Shown: positions 22,419 to 31,332, counted from the first letter of the stretch. The stretch: DNA of 32,423 nt from Desulfovibrio sp. Dsv1 (GCA_000403945.1 APFI01000024.1:1-32423); one strand, 5' to 3'. Numbers and translations are program-made. The notes: generated from the letters alone by a model not told the origin.

Positions 22419-25400
22419 GCTCTGCCTCCGGCTGTCGGCAGAAGCGCACCGCATGTTTCACTGAGCGCTGAAACCTTGTCCGCCTCCACCAGTTGGAAGC
22501 GCCGCTGGTCCAGGTAGACTAACAGGCCGCGCGCCGTTCCGTCACAATCGCCGCAATGCTCCAGACAGGCCAGATAGCGGCGCACCTGAAGAATATGTTC
22601 CTGTTCGGGACGGCCGCTTTTATAGTCAATGACCAGCGGGCCCCAAGCTTTGCGCACCAGCAAGTCCATACGCAGTACATACCCTTGCCCGTCCATGAGC
22701 GACTGTTCGGGCCAGCCGCACGCAAGCCAGCACGCGGCCTCGGGCTGGGCCGCGAACCAGGCCAGAGCTCCGGCCAACGACTCGCGCAGGGCCGCGTCGT
22801 CGGGCACGGGCAGGGGGAAATGGCGCAGGCCGAAGAGCAGAGCGGACCTGGCGTCCTTTTCCGCATGACCGGTGATGCGCAGATGTTCCAGGCAGAAATG
22901 GAGCAGACTGCCTCTATCCTCGCCCTTGAACGCAAAGCCGCCCAGCGGGTTACGGAAAATTTTCAAACGCGGCAGCCACTGCATGGGCCGCCAGCCCTGT
23001 CCCGCCGCAGCTGTATCGGCACAGAATTCGGAGGACGGTTCCAGGCTGGCCCCATCGTCCGGGAAGGCTGCTGGCAAATCCTCCGGCGGCGCGCCCTGAC
23101 TGTAGGGCAAGGCCAGACCGGCTTCCTGCCAGAGAATGTCCAGAGCCGCGCAGAGCGAGCCGGATTTGTCCTGACTTGACGTGCCGGTGCGGAAAATATG
23201 CAGCTCGTCTCTAGCTCTGGTAAAAGCCACGTAAAGCAGATCCAGATTTTCGCAGGCCTGCCGCGCCAGATCCGCATAGTAGATTTCACCCAGCACCTTG
23301 CGGTTGGGTACGACCATGCGCAGGCCGTCGCGCTCCAGCAGGACGGGACGACCTGCCGGACGCACGCTAAAACCGGTCCAGGGCAGGATCACAACCGGAG
23401 CTTCCAGCCCCTTGGATTTATGGATGGTCATCACGCGCACGGCGTTCATGTTTTCGGGCATGGGCACCATTTCTTCGCCGCTTTTATCCCGCCAGTGCTC
23501 CAGAAAAGTGGATAATGTGGCCAAGCCTTTTTCTTCCGCGCTGTGCAGCACTTCCATGAAACGGCGCAAAAAGGTACGCTCTTCCGGGAAGCGCTTCTCC
23601 ACTTCCAGATGCGCGAACCATTCCAGCACCGTGTCATAGGGCGTCATCAGGCCGGACTGTCCGTGGAAGGGCTCCAGCAGATCCTGCCATATCTGCGGCC
23701 AGCGGCGCTTGAAACGCAGGTAAAGAGGGCCGTGTCCGGCTTCGGCGCACCATCCGTGCAGCGTCTCCCAGTCAAGTTCCGCCGCCTGAGGGTGCTCCAG
23801 CACGATGGAACCTGTGAGCAGGGTCCAGAAAGCGATGTCGTCTTCGGGATTGTCCAGAAAAGCCAGCAGGGCCACGGTCTGGACAATAAGAGGATGCTCG
23901 GCCAGCAGCAGGTTATTCTCCGTAATGACCGGAATGCCCTCGCGCACCATGCCTTCGGTCGTCACTCGGGCGGTTTCGTTGCCCCGCACCAGCACCAGTA
24001 CGTCGGACCAAGCGCGGCGCGGGCCGATTTCGTGCCGCAGCAGTTTGCAGAGGCGTTCCAGCACGAGTTCACGCAAATCGTCCTGCGACACCCCCTGTAT
24101 TTCCTCCGCCCGCACCAGTCCGCCATTTTGGGCTTCGGGCGGACATTGCTGCTCCGTGGCCGCGAAGGCCTTATTCAGGCGTTGCGTCGCGGCGGTCAAG
24201 ACGTCCGGCGGCGTATCGGCGGGCAACAGGGCGGCAAGAACGCGCTGCGCCGTGGCCACGTTTTCCAGCGGCGCGAAAATCCGATTGTTGTGCTCCACCA
24301 CTTCACGTCGGCTGCGCCAGTTGCGGGGCAGATTGCGGCGCTCCCCGCCGGGGGCCAGCCGGGTCAGGCCCTGATCCTCAAATACCGCGTCGAACAGTTC
24401 CGGTTCGCCGTCGCGCCAGCCGTAGATGGACTGTTTGACGTCCCCCACCCAAGTCAGGGATCCGCCGCGTGACAAGGCTTCCTTCACCAAAGGACGCAAG
24501 GCCTGCCACTGTTCGCGGCTGGTGTCCTGAAATTCGTCCACCAGAAAGTGGGTCAGGCGCGTCCCCAGACGGCAGAGCGTTTCCGGCACGCCGCGCTCGC
24601 CTTCAAGCACCTCCTGTGCCAAGCTTGGCACCAGCAGACCGGGCAGGGTGCCTTCCTGTTCTTGGTTTTGCACAAAAGCGCTTACCAGCGTCCGGGCCAG
24701 CCGTATAAGGGGGGCGATGCGCAAAGCCTGCACAATCAGCTCGCCGTCCACAGCACGGCGGCGGGCATTGGCCGCATAGGCGGCAAAAGCCCGCGCTGCC
24801 TCCTGCGGCACCACCGCGCCTTTGAGAAACAATTCGTCGGGTGTCTTCTTGAAGGCAAAAGCGGAAAAACATTTGTCCATCCGACCTTGGGCCAGCTGTT
24901 CCACCGCGCCTAGGGCCGGTTTTTTCCAGCGCAGGCCCGCAGCCTGAGTGACAGCCAGAAGTTCCCGCGCGGCGCGTGTGGCGACCGCCTCCATTTTTTG
25001 AAGTTTTTCTTTAAGAATCGAATCCGGCGTCAAATTCTCAAAGCGGCCCCGCAGCACATCGTCCAGCAAATTCCGCAACTGGCGGAGCAGTTTTTCTCCG
25101 GCCAGAAAGCCCTTGCTCCTGCCGTGCACCACCAAGGCACGGCAGGCCTCGCGCAAAAGATCGCGCATGGCCGCATCGTCCCGCCAAGCCCGTTCCAGAA
25201 AAAGTTCCAGATAGGGATTCAGCGCTTCTTCAGTGGCGAACACCGGATGGAAGTCAGGATGAAGATTCAGCTCCAGAGCGGCGGCGCGCACGATGAGGTG
25301 CAAGAGGCTATCAATGGTACGAATGTTCAGCGCGCTCAGGTCGCGCATGATCACATCCGCCCAGCGGCGGGCTTCGTCGGCGTCAAGGGGAAGGTCGTCG

Positions 25401-25657
25401 GAACGCGCGCCCAGAGCGGCGTTTTTCAGTCGGCGGATGACGCGCTCGCGCATCTCGTCTGCGGCGGCATTGGTGAAGGTGACGGCCAGAATGTCGCCCC
25501 AGCCGCACTGCCGGCCCCCAGAAGCCAGCGCGCAGGCTGGGGAAGCCGCCACACCATCCGTGTGTCCGCATTCCATCAGGCGCAGCAGAAAACAGCGGGT
25601 CAACTCATAGGTCTTACCGGAACCGGCCGAGGCCTTGACCTGACAAAGACGCGCCAT
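22415..25657 (-). CDS. addA: AddA-like UvrD-family helicase-nuclease
   Basis: A 1080-residue ATP-dependent 3'-5' helicase and nuclease that unwinds and trims broken DNA ends for RecA loading. Superfamily 1 motifs appear in order: Walker A ASAGSGKT (9-16), VTFTNAAADEMRERV, Walker B LVDEFQDTSREQW, WVGDVKQSIYGWR, VMTIHKSKGLEAPVV, LLYVAFTRARDEL. A C-terminal RecB-like nuclease follows with MDLLVRKAWGPLVIDYKSG. This is the AddA rather than the RecB domain order, and the partner gene is AddB-like. ATG 25657 lies 15 bases after the pfk stop, so pfk-addA-addB read as one operon. The Shine-Dalgarno is weak. Confidence 0.9.
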   Translation of the reverse strand: MARLCQVKASAGSGKTYELTRCFLLRLMECGHTDGVAASPACALASGGRQCGWGDILAVTFTNAAADEMRERVIRRLKNAALGARSDDLPLDADEARRWADVIMRDLSALNIRTIDSLLHLIVRAAALELNLHPDFHPVFATEEALNPYLELFLERAWRDDAAMRDLLREACRALVVHGRSKGFLAGEKLLRQLRNLLDDVLRGRFENLTPDSILKEKLQKMEAVATRAARELLAVTQAAGLRWKKPALGAVEQLAQGRMDKCFSAFAFKKTPDELFLKGAVVPQEAARAFAAYAANARRRAVDGELIVQALRIAPLIRLARTLVSAFVQNQEQEGTLPGLLVPSLAQEVLEGERGVPETLCRLGTRLTHFLVDEFQDTSREQWQALRPLVKEALSRGGSLTWVGDVKQSIYGWRDGEPELFDAVFEDQGLTRLAPGGERRNLPRNWRSRREVVEHNNRIFAPLENVATAQRVLAALLPADTPPDVLTAATQRLNKAFAATEQQCPPEAQNGGLVRAEEIQGVSQDDLRELVLERLCKLLRHEIGPRRAWSDVLVLVRGNETARVTTEGMVREGIPVITENNLLLAEHPLIVQTVALLAFLDNPEDDIAFWTLLTGSIVLEHPQAAELDWETLHGWCAEAGHGPLYLRFKRRWPQIWQDLLEPFHGQSGLMTPYDTVLEWFAHLEVEKRFPEERTFLRRFMEVLHSAEEKGLATLSTFLEHWRDKSGEEMVPMPENMNAVRVMTIHKSKGLEAPVVILPWTGFSVRPAGRPVLLERDGLRMVVPNRKVLGEIYYADLARQACENLDLLYVAFTRARDELHIFRTGTSSQDKSGSLCAALDILWQEAGLALPYSQGAPPEDLPAAFPDDGASLEPSSEFCADTAAAGQGWRPMQWLPRLKIFRNPLGGFAFKGEDRGSLLHFCLEHLRITGHAEKDARSALLFGLRHFPLPVPDDAALRESLAGALAWFAAQPEAACWLACGWPEQSLMDGQGYVLRMDLLVRKAWGPLVIDYKSGRPEQEHILQVRRYLACLEHCGDCDGTARGLLVYLDQRRFQLVEADKVSALSETCGALLPTAGGRA

Positions 25658-25672
25658 GGGGAAAAGCGCTCT

Positions 25673-26977
25673 CTATTCGGGCGGCAGCATGCCCTTGAGC
25701 ATGCCCTGCCCTGTGGATTCCAGCACCGCGCGCCAGAGATCGGAATAAATATTCAGCTTGCGGCGCGTGCGGGTGACCAGTTCCAGCGGCAGATGCACGT
25801 AGCGGTCCTGAAGTTTGGCCACCACCATATCAGTGCGCCCAGCCATGGCCGCATGCACGGCGTACTGCCCCAAAAAGCCGCAGTATACTTTGTCGTTGGC
25901 GTTGGCGGACACGGAACGGATGATGTAGCTGGGATCGATGTATTTGATGGAATGCTCTATCTGGCGGTCATTGAGATAGCGGCGAATTTCCTTGCGCAGC
26001 AGATCGGCTATCTCACCCAGCACGGGGTTGCCCGAGGCGTCCGTACCGGCGTTGTGCTCCAGCAGATGCTGTCCCGCGCCTTCAGCTGTCACGATGACCG
26101 CGTGCCCTCTGTCCCGCAGGCGCTCTTCCAGAGCGGGCAGCAGGCCGCCTTCGCCTTCCAGTGTGAAGGGCGCTTCCGGAATCAGCACGAAATTCACCTC
26201 CTTGAGGGCCAGTGTGGCCCGCGCGGCGATAAAGCCCGACTCCCGGCCCATGAGCCTGACCAGGCCGATGCCGTTGGGCGTGCCGCAGGCCTCGGTATGG
26301 GCGCACTCAATAGCCTCGGTGGCTTTGAACACGGCGGTTTCAAAGCCGAACGACTGGGGGATGAAGTTGATGTCGTTGTCAATGGTTTTGGGAATGCCGA
26401 TCACCGTGATTTTCAGGCCCCGATTCTGTATTTCCCGGCTGATGGACAGGGCGGCCTTCATGGTGCCGTCGCCGCCGATGACGAAGAGAGCATTGGCGTT
26501 ACAGCGCTCCAGCGTGTCCACGATTTCCTCGGACGATTGAGGACCGCGCGACGAGCCCAGAATGGTGCCGCCGAAACGGTGGATGTTGGCCACCACTTCC
26601 GGCGTCAGCTCCCGCAGACTGTGCCGGTATTTGGGGATAAAGCCCTCCAGCCCGTAGGGAATGCCCACAATGGAAGGCACCTTATAGGCGTGGTAGGCCT
26701 CCATGACAATGGCGCGGATCACGTCGTTGATGCCGGGGCACAGGCCGCCGCAGGTGACGATGGCGCACTTGGCGCGGGAGGAATCGAAATAGAGCTTTTT
26801 ACGCGGCCCGGCCGCCTCAAAGGAGACGACGCAGGCATCTCCCTTATGTTCGCTCAATTCCTCATCCACAAAAATCTGAATGCTTTTGTCATCTGCCCAT
26901 GTGCGGTAGGGCAGGTGTGACTCCAGCTTGCAGGGTCCAAGGGTGCGTATGCTCGTATCCAGCGCATATTCTTCCAT
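25673..26977 (-). CDS. pfkA: 6-phosphofructokinase, G/K hybrid type
   Basis: A 434-residue glycolytic kinase of the PfkA superfamily, converting fructose 6-phosphate to the 1,6-bisphosphate. Key sites: VTCGGLCPGIND, the phosphoryl-donor loop VIGGDGTM (168-172), the catalytic PKTIDND (196-202) and MGRESG. Gly after GGD is the ATP-type residue, while Lys in PKTIDND is that of PPi-type enzymes. Together they match the long, ATP-using group III enzymes descended from PPi forms. About 70 extra N-terminal residues precede the core. ATG 26977 has GAGG six bases upstream; an in-frame start at 26989 has none. The upstream gene is only a remnant, so the original promoter may be lost. Confidence 0.88.
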   Translation of the reverse strand: MEEYALDTSIRTLGPCKLESHLPYRTWADDKSIQIFVDEELSEHKGDACVVSFEAAGPRKKLYFDSSRAKCAIVTCGGLCPGINDVIRAIVMEAYHAYKVPSIVGIPYGLEGFIPKYRHSLRELTPEVVANIHRFGGTILGSSRGPQSSEEIVDTLERCNANALFVIGGDGTMKAALSISREIQNRGLKITVIGIPKTIDNDINFIPQSFGFETAVFKATEAIECAHTEACGTPNGIGLVRLMGRESGFIAARATLALKEVNFVLIPEAPFTLEGEGGLLPALEERLRDRGHAVIVTAEGAGQHLLEHNAGTDASGNPVLGEIADLLRKEIRRYLNDRQIEHSIKYIDPSYIIRSVSANANDKVYCGFLGQYAVHAAMAGRTDMVVAKLQDRYVHLPLELVTRTRRKLNIYSDLWRAVLESTGQGMLKGMLPPE

Positions 26978-27005
26978 GATCTGCCTCATAAAAAAGGTAA
27001 AACGC

Positions 27006-27163
27006 TTATTGGCTCAGGCCCAGTCCGGCGGCCCTGGCGTGCATGGCCTCAATGGTCAGGGTCAGAGCCGGAAGTTCGTCCAGTTCCAGCCCTACGTCGG
27101 CGCACTGGCGAATATCGTCGCAGTTCACGCTGGCGGCAAAGACTTTGTTCTGCATCTTTTTTT
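27006..27163 (-). pseudogene. C-terminal remnant of an HD/HDIG-type hydrolase gene
   Basis: About 50 codons on the minus strand run from the edge of the inserted element to a TAA at 27006-27008, 28 bases before the pfk start. The reading KVFAASVNCDDIRQCADV, followed by LELDELPALTLTIEAM and LGL, resembles the tail of HD-domain phosphohydrolases. The metal-binding HD part is missing: the frame enters a T7/G8 homopolymer run (27157-27171) directly against the IS. Little sequence lies beyond the IS before the next gene, so the 5' part has been deleted and not merely separated. An ATG at 27155 could still start a 49-residue peptide. The family call is tentative. Confidence 0.5.
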
Positions 27164-27170
27164 GGGGGGG

Positions 27171-27478
27171 GCTGTCCTAGCTAATGTTATGTTTAGCCGC
27201 ATTAACCACAATAAATTAGCTGGGATAGAAGTTCTCGATGATTGCCACCACGGATCCACTTTCGTGTTTTCCTTTTCGCACCCCACTCAAGGCAAGGCGT
27301 CGCGGGCGCATGAAATACTAGGTCGCCGTATTGCGGCGTACGCCTGCAATTTCTCCCGCCGCGCGAGCCGTTGATTCCGCCACAAAAAAGCGAATCAGTT
27401 CAAATTGCCGGCGAGCGCTCTGCCTGCTCCGTCGTTCGTACATGTGCCATCCTGACAAATTTTCTTAGCCAGGACAGC
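27171..27478 (-). mobile_element. Internally deleted IS1595-family element (MITE-like)
   Basis: The element is 308 bp, bounded by 14-base inverted repeats GCTGTCCTAGCTAA (27171-27184) and TTAGCCAGGACAGC (27465-27478) that match at 13 of 14 positions. Inside is a decayed transposase on the minus strand. The ends are intact but the body is about a third of normal length, the form of a non-autonomous derivative. No clear 8-bp target duplication is visible; the left flank is a T7G8 run. Confidence 0.72.
27216..27443 (-). pseudogene. IS1595 (ISXO2-like) transposase fragment, interrupted and deleted
   Basis: From ATG 27443 the frame reads MYERRSRQSARRQFELIRFF and continues STARAAGEIAGVRRNTAT, the N-terminal helix-turn-helix of ISXO2-like transposases. 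An in-frame TAG replaces an expected Tyr, then YFMRPRRLALSGVRKGKHES continues and resembles the GGVRKGK segment that normally follows the DES catalytic site. The whole segment between, including the first catalytic Asp, is gone. It cannot encode an active enzyme. Confidence 0.68.
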
Positions 27479-27558
27479 TTCTTGGGGGTCGGGCGGCGAG
27501 GCGGGCAAGCCTGCTTTTTGCGGTCAACAGGAACCTGACGCGGAACAAAACGCGACGA

Positions 27559-27804
27559 TTACAGAAAATCCGGATCAGCCGCCGCCTTGCCCCCGGCCAA
27601 CATGATCCGCACATAGTGCAGACCGTGTTCGTCCACCGGAATAATGGGAAAGGAGAAATCGCAGCTGTCGCAGGAAACCATCCGGGGTTCCGTGGGGCTG
27701 ACCAAGGGGACATGCCTACCGCACTGCGGGCATTGGTAGAAAAAAAGGATTTCCATGCCGTCCGGCGGCACGGGCGACAGCGGCCGTTTTTTCTTCTCAG
27801 CCAT
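27559..27804 (-). CDS. Small zinc-ribbon protein
   Basis: An 81-residue protein with a lysine-rich start (MAEKKKRPL) and a four-Cys zinc ribbon: CPQCG and, 21 residues after its second Cys, CDSCD. The role is unknown; such ribbons may be regulators or chaperone-like factors. The start lies eight bases inside the end of gpmI with GGGGAGG just upstream, so it is the third gene of a coupled run rsfS-gpmI-ribbon. An alternative start at 27891 would sit within gpmI and is rejected. The C-terminus is LLAGGKAAADPDFL-like, without further motifs. About 80 bases separate it from the IS1595 remnant. Confidence 0.8.
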   Translation of the reverse strand: MAEKKKRPLSPVPPDGMEILFFYQCPQCGRHVPLVSPTEPRMVSCDSCDFSFPIIPVDEHGLHYVRIMLAGGKAAADPDFL

Positions 27805-29365
27805 GCCGCGCCTCCCCGGCGGCCAGATGCCGGCCTGACATGGGCGCGGAGGGTTCCAGCCCCCAGAGTCCGAGCAGGGTAGGGGCCACATCGGCCAGTC
27901 GTCCGTCGGACAGGGCCGGGACAGCGCCGCCGGGCTCCAGCAGAATGCAGGGCACGGAATTGGTGGTGTGGGCCGTATGCGGCCGCCCTTCAGGGGTCAG
28001 CATGACCTCGCAGTTGCCGTGGTCCGCGATGATCAGCATGCGGCCGCCGCGTTCTTCCACAGTCCGAGCCATGCGCCCCACGCACTCGTCCACCACCGCG
28101 CATGCCTCCACGGCGGCCTTGAGCACGCCGGTGTGCCCCACCATGTCGCCGTTGGCCAAGTTGCAGACCACCAGATCGTAGATGCCCTTGTTCCAAGCTT
28201 CCACAAACTTGTCCGTGATCTGGCGGGCGCTCATGGCCGGTTTGAGGTCATAGGTGGGCACGTCGCGCGGCGAGGGAACCAAGATGCGGTCCTCGCCGGG
28301 AAAGGGTTCTTCCACCCCGCCGTTGAAGAAGTAAGTCACATGAGCGTATTTTTCCGTTTCCGCCAGGCGGAGCTGGCGCAGACCGGCCCGTGAAACCATT
28401 TCGCCCAAGCCCATGGTCACGGCTTCCTTGGGAAAGGCCACGGGAATGCCGAAGCTTGCCTCATAGGAGGTCATGGAAGCGATGCCCGCCAGTTTGGGCA
28501 GCGCGCCCCGCTCAAAAGCCTTGAAGTCCGGATCGATAAGGGCTTGGGTCAGCTCGCGCATGCGGTCGGCCCGGAAATTGAAAAGAAAGAGCGCATCACC
28601 GTTGGCCATGCCCGCGGGTTCGTCCGCCTCGGCCGGCCCCCGTCCCTTTTCGCAACGCACAGGCTTGACGAATTCGTCGGTGATGCCCTCGGCGTAGGAA
28701 ACTTCTAGGGCCGTCACAGCGTCCGGAGCCATGCGACCCTCGTCGCTCTGCCCGTGTGCCAGCAAATCCCAAGCCGCCTTGACCCTGTCCCAGCGCTTGT
28801 CGCGGTCCATGGCGTAAAAACGGCCCACCAGACCGGCGATGTGCGTCCGGGGCTGATCCTTGATGTGTTCTTCCAGCGCGCGCGCAAAGCTCACGCCGCT
28901 TTTGGGGTCCGTATCACGGCCATCCATAATGCAGTGGATACGCACGGGCACGTCCGCGTGAGCGGCCATGTCGCAGAGAGCTTTCAGATGGCGGATGTGA
29001 CTGTGCACGCCGCCGTCCGAGAGCAGGCCCGCCAGATGCAGCCTGCCGCCGCTTTTTTTGACCGCCGCCAGCAGGTTGCCCAGCACCGGATTGGCGGCAA
29101 AGGTACCGTCCTCCAGGGTCACGTCGATGCGGGTCATGTCCTGATAGACCACGCGCCCGGCCCCAATATTCAGATGGCCCACCTCGGAATTGCCCATATA
29201 GCCCTCGGGCAGGCCCACGGCCCGGCCCGAGGCCGTCAACCGGGCATGCGGGCAGCGGGCGTTGAGGTCGTCCAGATTGGGCGTAGGCGCGAGAGAAGGC
29301 GCATTACCCGGACCGGGAGCTGCTAGGCCCCATCCGTCGAGAATCAGCAACAAGGTGGGGGTCAT
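27797..29365 (-). CDS. gpmI: 2,3-bisphosphoglycerate-independent phosphoglycerate mutase
   Basis: A 522-residue Mn-dependent enzyme of the alkaline phosphatase superfamily that interconverts 3- and 2-phosphoglycerate in glycolysis and gluconeogenesis. LLILDGWG opens the protein. The phospho-Ser nucleophile lies in GYMGNSEVGHLNIGAGRVVY, GLLSDGGVHSH and IHCIMDGRDTDP follow, and the C-terminal metal ligands are in NGDMVGHTG and IIADHGNCE. The length is normal. ATG 29365 overlaps the rsfS stop by four bases and has GGGGAGA upstream; a longer in-frame start at 29527 lies inside rsfS and is rejected. Confidence 0.96.
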   Translation of the reverse strand: MTPTLLLILDGWGLAAPGPGNAPSLAPTPNLDDLNARCPHARLTASGRAVGLPEGYMGNSEVGHLNIGAGRVVYQDMTRIDVTLEDGTFAANPVLGNLLAAVKKSGGRLHLAGLLSDGGVHSHIRHLKALCDMAAHADVPVRIHCIMDGRDTDPKSGVSFARALEEHIKDQPRTHIAGLVGRFYAMDRDKRWDRVKAAWDLLAHGQSDEGRMAPDAVTALEVSYAEGITDEFVKPVRCEKGRGPAEADEPAGMANGDALFLFNFRADRMRELTQALIDPDFKAFERGALPKLAGIASMTSYEASFGIPVAFPKEAVTMGLGEMVSRAGLRQLRLAETEKYAHVTYFFNGGVEEPFPGEDRILVPSPRDVPTYDLKPAMSARQITDKFVEAWNKGIYDLVVCNLANGDMVGHTGVLKAAVEACAVVDECVGRMARTVEERGGRMLIIADHGNCEVMLTPEGRPHTAHTTNSVPCILLEPGGAVPALSDGRLADVAPTLLGLWGLEPSAPMSGRHLAAGEARHG

Positions 29366-29826
29366 GCCGGGCTCTCCCCGTCGGAGTCCGTGACGGGAAC
29401 CGCCGGAACCGCTTCCCCGGCGGCGCGGGCCGGAGACTGGCCCCAGAGGGACTCCAGCCTGAACAGTTCCCGCACCGGCTCCAGAAAAATATTGATGACA
29501 ATGTCGTTCAGGTCCACAAGAATCCACTGTCCGGCCTCATAGCCTTCAACACGCAGGTATTCGTAGTTGCGTTCGTGGCAGAGGGCGGCCACGCCGTCGG
29601 CCAGACTCTGGGCGTGACGCATGGAGCTGGCGGTGAGCGCCAACAGAACGTCGGTAAAGCCGCCCTGCTCCGTAAGGTTGAGGCTGACGATGCGCTCCGC
29701 CTTGTGTTCCTCGAGCCAGACGGTGATGCCCGCCAGCTTTTCAGCCAAGGGAACGTCCGCATAACGCTTGCGGCCCGGGTGCGCGGCTTGGGCCTCGGTG
29801 GTTTCGGTAGAAGAAATGTGTCCCAT
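29362..29826 (-). CDS. rsfS: Ribosomal silencing factor RsfS
   Basis: About 154 residues of the RsfS/Iojap family, which bind ribosomal protein L14 on the 50S subunit and block subunit joining when nutrients fall. The conserved core runs from KLAGITVWLEEHKAERIVSL through TDVLLALTASSMRHAQSLAD and YLRVEGYEAGQWILVDLNDI to VINIFLEPVRELFRLESLWG. An Ala/Pro-rich tail follows. The start is not settled: ATG 29826 fits the family length but has no Shine-Dalgarno, and a GTG at 29835 and an ATG at 29904 are in frame. It heads the coupled run with gpmI and diverges from paaK. Confidence 0.88.
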   Translation of the reverse strand: MGHISSTETTEAQAAHPGRKRYADVPLAEKLAGITVWLEEHKAERIVSLNLTEQGGFTDVLLALTASSMRHAQSLADGVAALCHERNYEYLRVEGYEAGQWILVDLNDIVINIFLEPVRELFRLESLWGQSPARAAGEAVPAVPVTDSDGESPA

Positions 29827-29975
29827 ACCGAACACATATCCCAAAGCCGGGCCGAGGGCAATGGCGGAGCGGACCGTATTGACCCGGTCCCCACATTGCG
29901 GCATACCGAAGGAGCGTCACGCGCCGCGCGCGTTTCCGTCCCTTTTCTGTTCCGCCATAAAGTAAGGAGTGGCCC

Positions 29976-31280
29976 GTGCTTTTCAATATCAAACAGGAAA
30001 CTCTGCCCCGCGAGGAACTGGAAGCGCTGCAACTGCGCCGTCTGCGCGATCTCTGCAACCGCGTGTACGCCAATGTGCCCTTTTACCGCAAACGCTTCGA
30101 CGAAATCGGGATCACCCCTGCGGACATCAGGACGCTGGCGGATCTACGACTTCTGCCGTTCACTGAAAAGCAGGATCTGCGCAACCATTACCCTTACGGC
30201 CTCTTTGCCGTACCCAGGGAGAACATCGTGCGCCTGCACGCATCCAGCGGTACCACGGGCAAGGCCGTGGTGGTGGGCTACACGGCCCGCGATCTGGAAA
30301 ACTGGGCCGAGCTGAACGCTCGCAGCCTCTCGGCAGCCGGGGTGAACCGCACGGACATTGTGCATGTGGCCTACGGCTACGGCCTGTTCACCGGCGGTCT
30401 GGGCGCGCACGCCGGCGCGGAATATCTGGGGGCCACGGTGGTGCCCGCCTCGGGCGGAGCCACGCGGCGGCAGGCTTATCTGCTGCGCGATTTCGCGGCC
30501 ACGGTGCTCTGCTGCACACCCTCCTACGCCCTGCACCTCTGGGAGGCCGGGCAAGAGGCGGGCATCAGCTTCCGCGACCTGCCGCTACGCATCGGCGTGT
30601 TCGGGGCTGAACCCTGGACCGAGGCCATGCGCCGGGACATGGAACAGAAAATGGGCATCGACGCCCTGAACATCTATGGCCTTTCCGAGATCATGGGACC
30701 GGGCGTGGCCATGGAGTGCGTGGAGTCCAAGTGCGGCATGCACCTCTGGGAGGACCACATCCTGCCGGAGATCATCGACCCGGTCAACGGCGAACAGTTG
30801 CCGGCCGGCGAGGTGGGCGAACTGGTACTGACCACCCTGACCAAAGAAGGCATTCCCCTGCTGCGCTACCGCACCCGCGATCTCACCAGCCTGGACTACA
30901 CGCCCTGCCGGTGCGGACGCACTCACGTGCGCATTGCGCGCCTGCACGGCCGCAGCGACGATATGCTGATCATTCGCGGGGTCAATGTCTTCCCGCAGCA
31001 GATCGAAGGCATCCTCATGGAGAGCGAAGGTCTCACGCCCAACTACCAGATCATCGTGGACCGCGCCAACAATCTGGACACCATCGAAGTGCGCGTGGAA
31101 GTGAGCGACTCGCTCTTTGCCGACGAAATCCGCAAGCTCCAGATGCTGGAAGGCCGCCTGCAGAAAAATATCAAGGAATTCCTCGGCATCACGGCCAGGG
31201 TGCGCCTGATGGAGCCGCACTCAATCCGGCGTTCCGAAGGTAAGGCTCAGCGTATTGTGGACAACCGCCTTAAGGATTGA
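29976..31280 (+). CDS. paaK: Phenylacetate--CoA ligase family AMP-forming enzyme
   Basis: A 434-residue acyl-adenylating enzyme that activates phenylacetate, or a related aryl acid, to its CoA thioester. N-terminal VYANVPFYRKRFDEIG and LPFTEKQDLR are typical. The ATP-binding P-loop is SSGTTGKAVVVGYT, AYGYGLFTGGLG follows, GLSEIMGPGV is the AMP motif, and LRYRTRDLTSL, MLIIRGVNVFPQQIE and a C-terminal lysine in SEGKAQRIV complete the fold. The start is GTG 29976 with AAGGAG six bases upstream. In sulfate reducers and other anaerobes these enzymes often serve aromatic amino acid breakdown, for example with indolepyruvate oxidoreductases; none is present here, so the substrate is open. Confidence 0.92.
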   Translation: MLFNIKQETLPREELEALQLRRLRDLCNRVYANVPFYRKRFDEIGITPADIRTLADLRLLPFTEKQDLRNHYPYGLFAVPRENIVRLHASSGTTGKAVVVGYTARDLENWAELNARSLSAAGVNRTDIVHVAYGYGLFTGGLGAHAGAEYLGATVVPASGGATRRQAYLLRDFAATVLCCTPSYALHLWEAGQEAGISFRDLPLRIGVFGAEPWTEAMRRDMEQKMGIDALNIYGLSEIMGPGVAMECVESKCGMHLWEDHILPEIIDPVNGEQLPAGEVGELVLTTLTKEGIPLLRYRTRDLTSLDYTPCRCGRTHVRIARLHGRSDDMLIIRGVNVFPQQIEGILMESEGLTPNYQIIVDRANNLDTIEVRVEVSDSLFADEIRKLQMLEGRLQKNIKEFLGITARVRLMEPHSIRRSEGKAQRIVDNRLKD

Positions 31281-31332
31281 CGGTCGCACCCAGACGGCAG
31301 GGGAAGATGCGCGAAAAAAATCAATCCGGCCC

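Noticed and set aside
24998..26920. Long 640-codon open frame on the plus strand
   Set aside because: It lies antisense to addA and pfkA, whose products are clear family members; its translation is low-complexity His/Gln/Gly-rich shadow sequence.
27479..27558. Continuation of the interrupted HD gene beyond the IS1595 element
   Set aside because: The minus strand here shows no HD-family sequence and is only 80 bases from the zinc-ribbon stop; the 5' part of that gene seems to be deleted.
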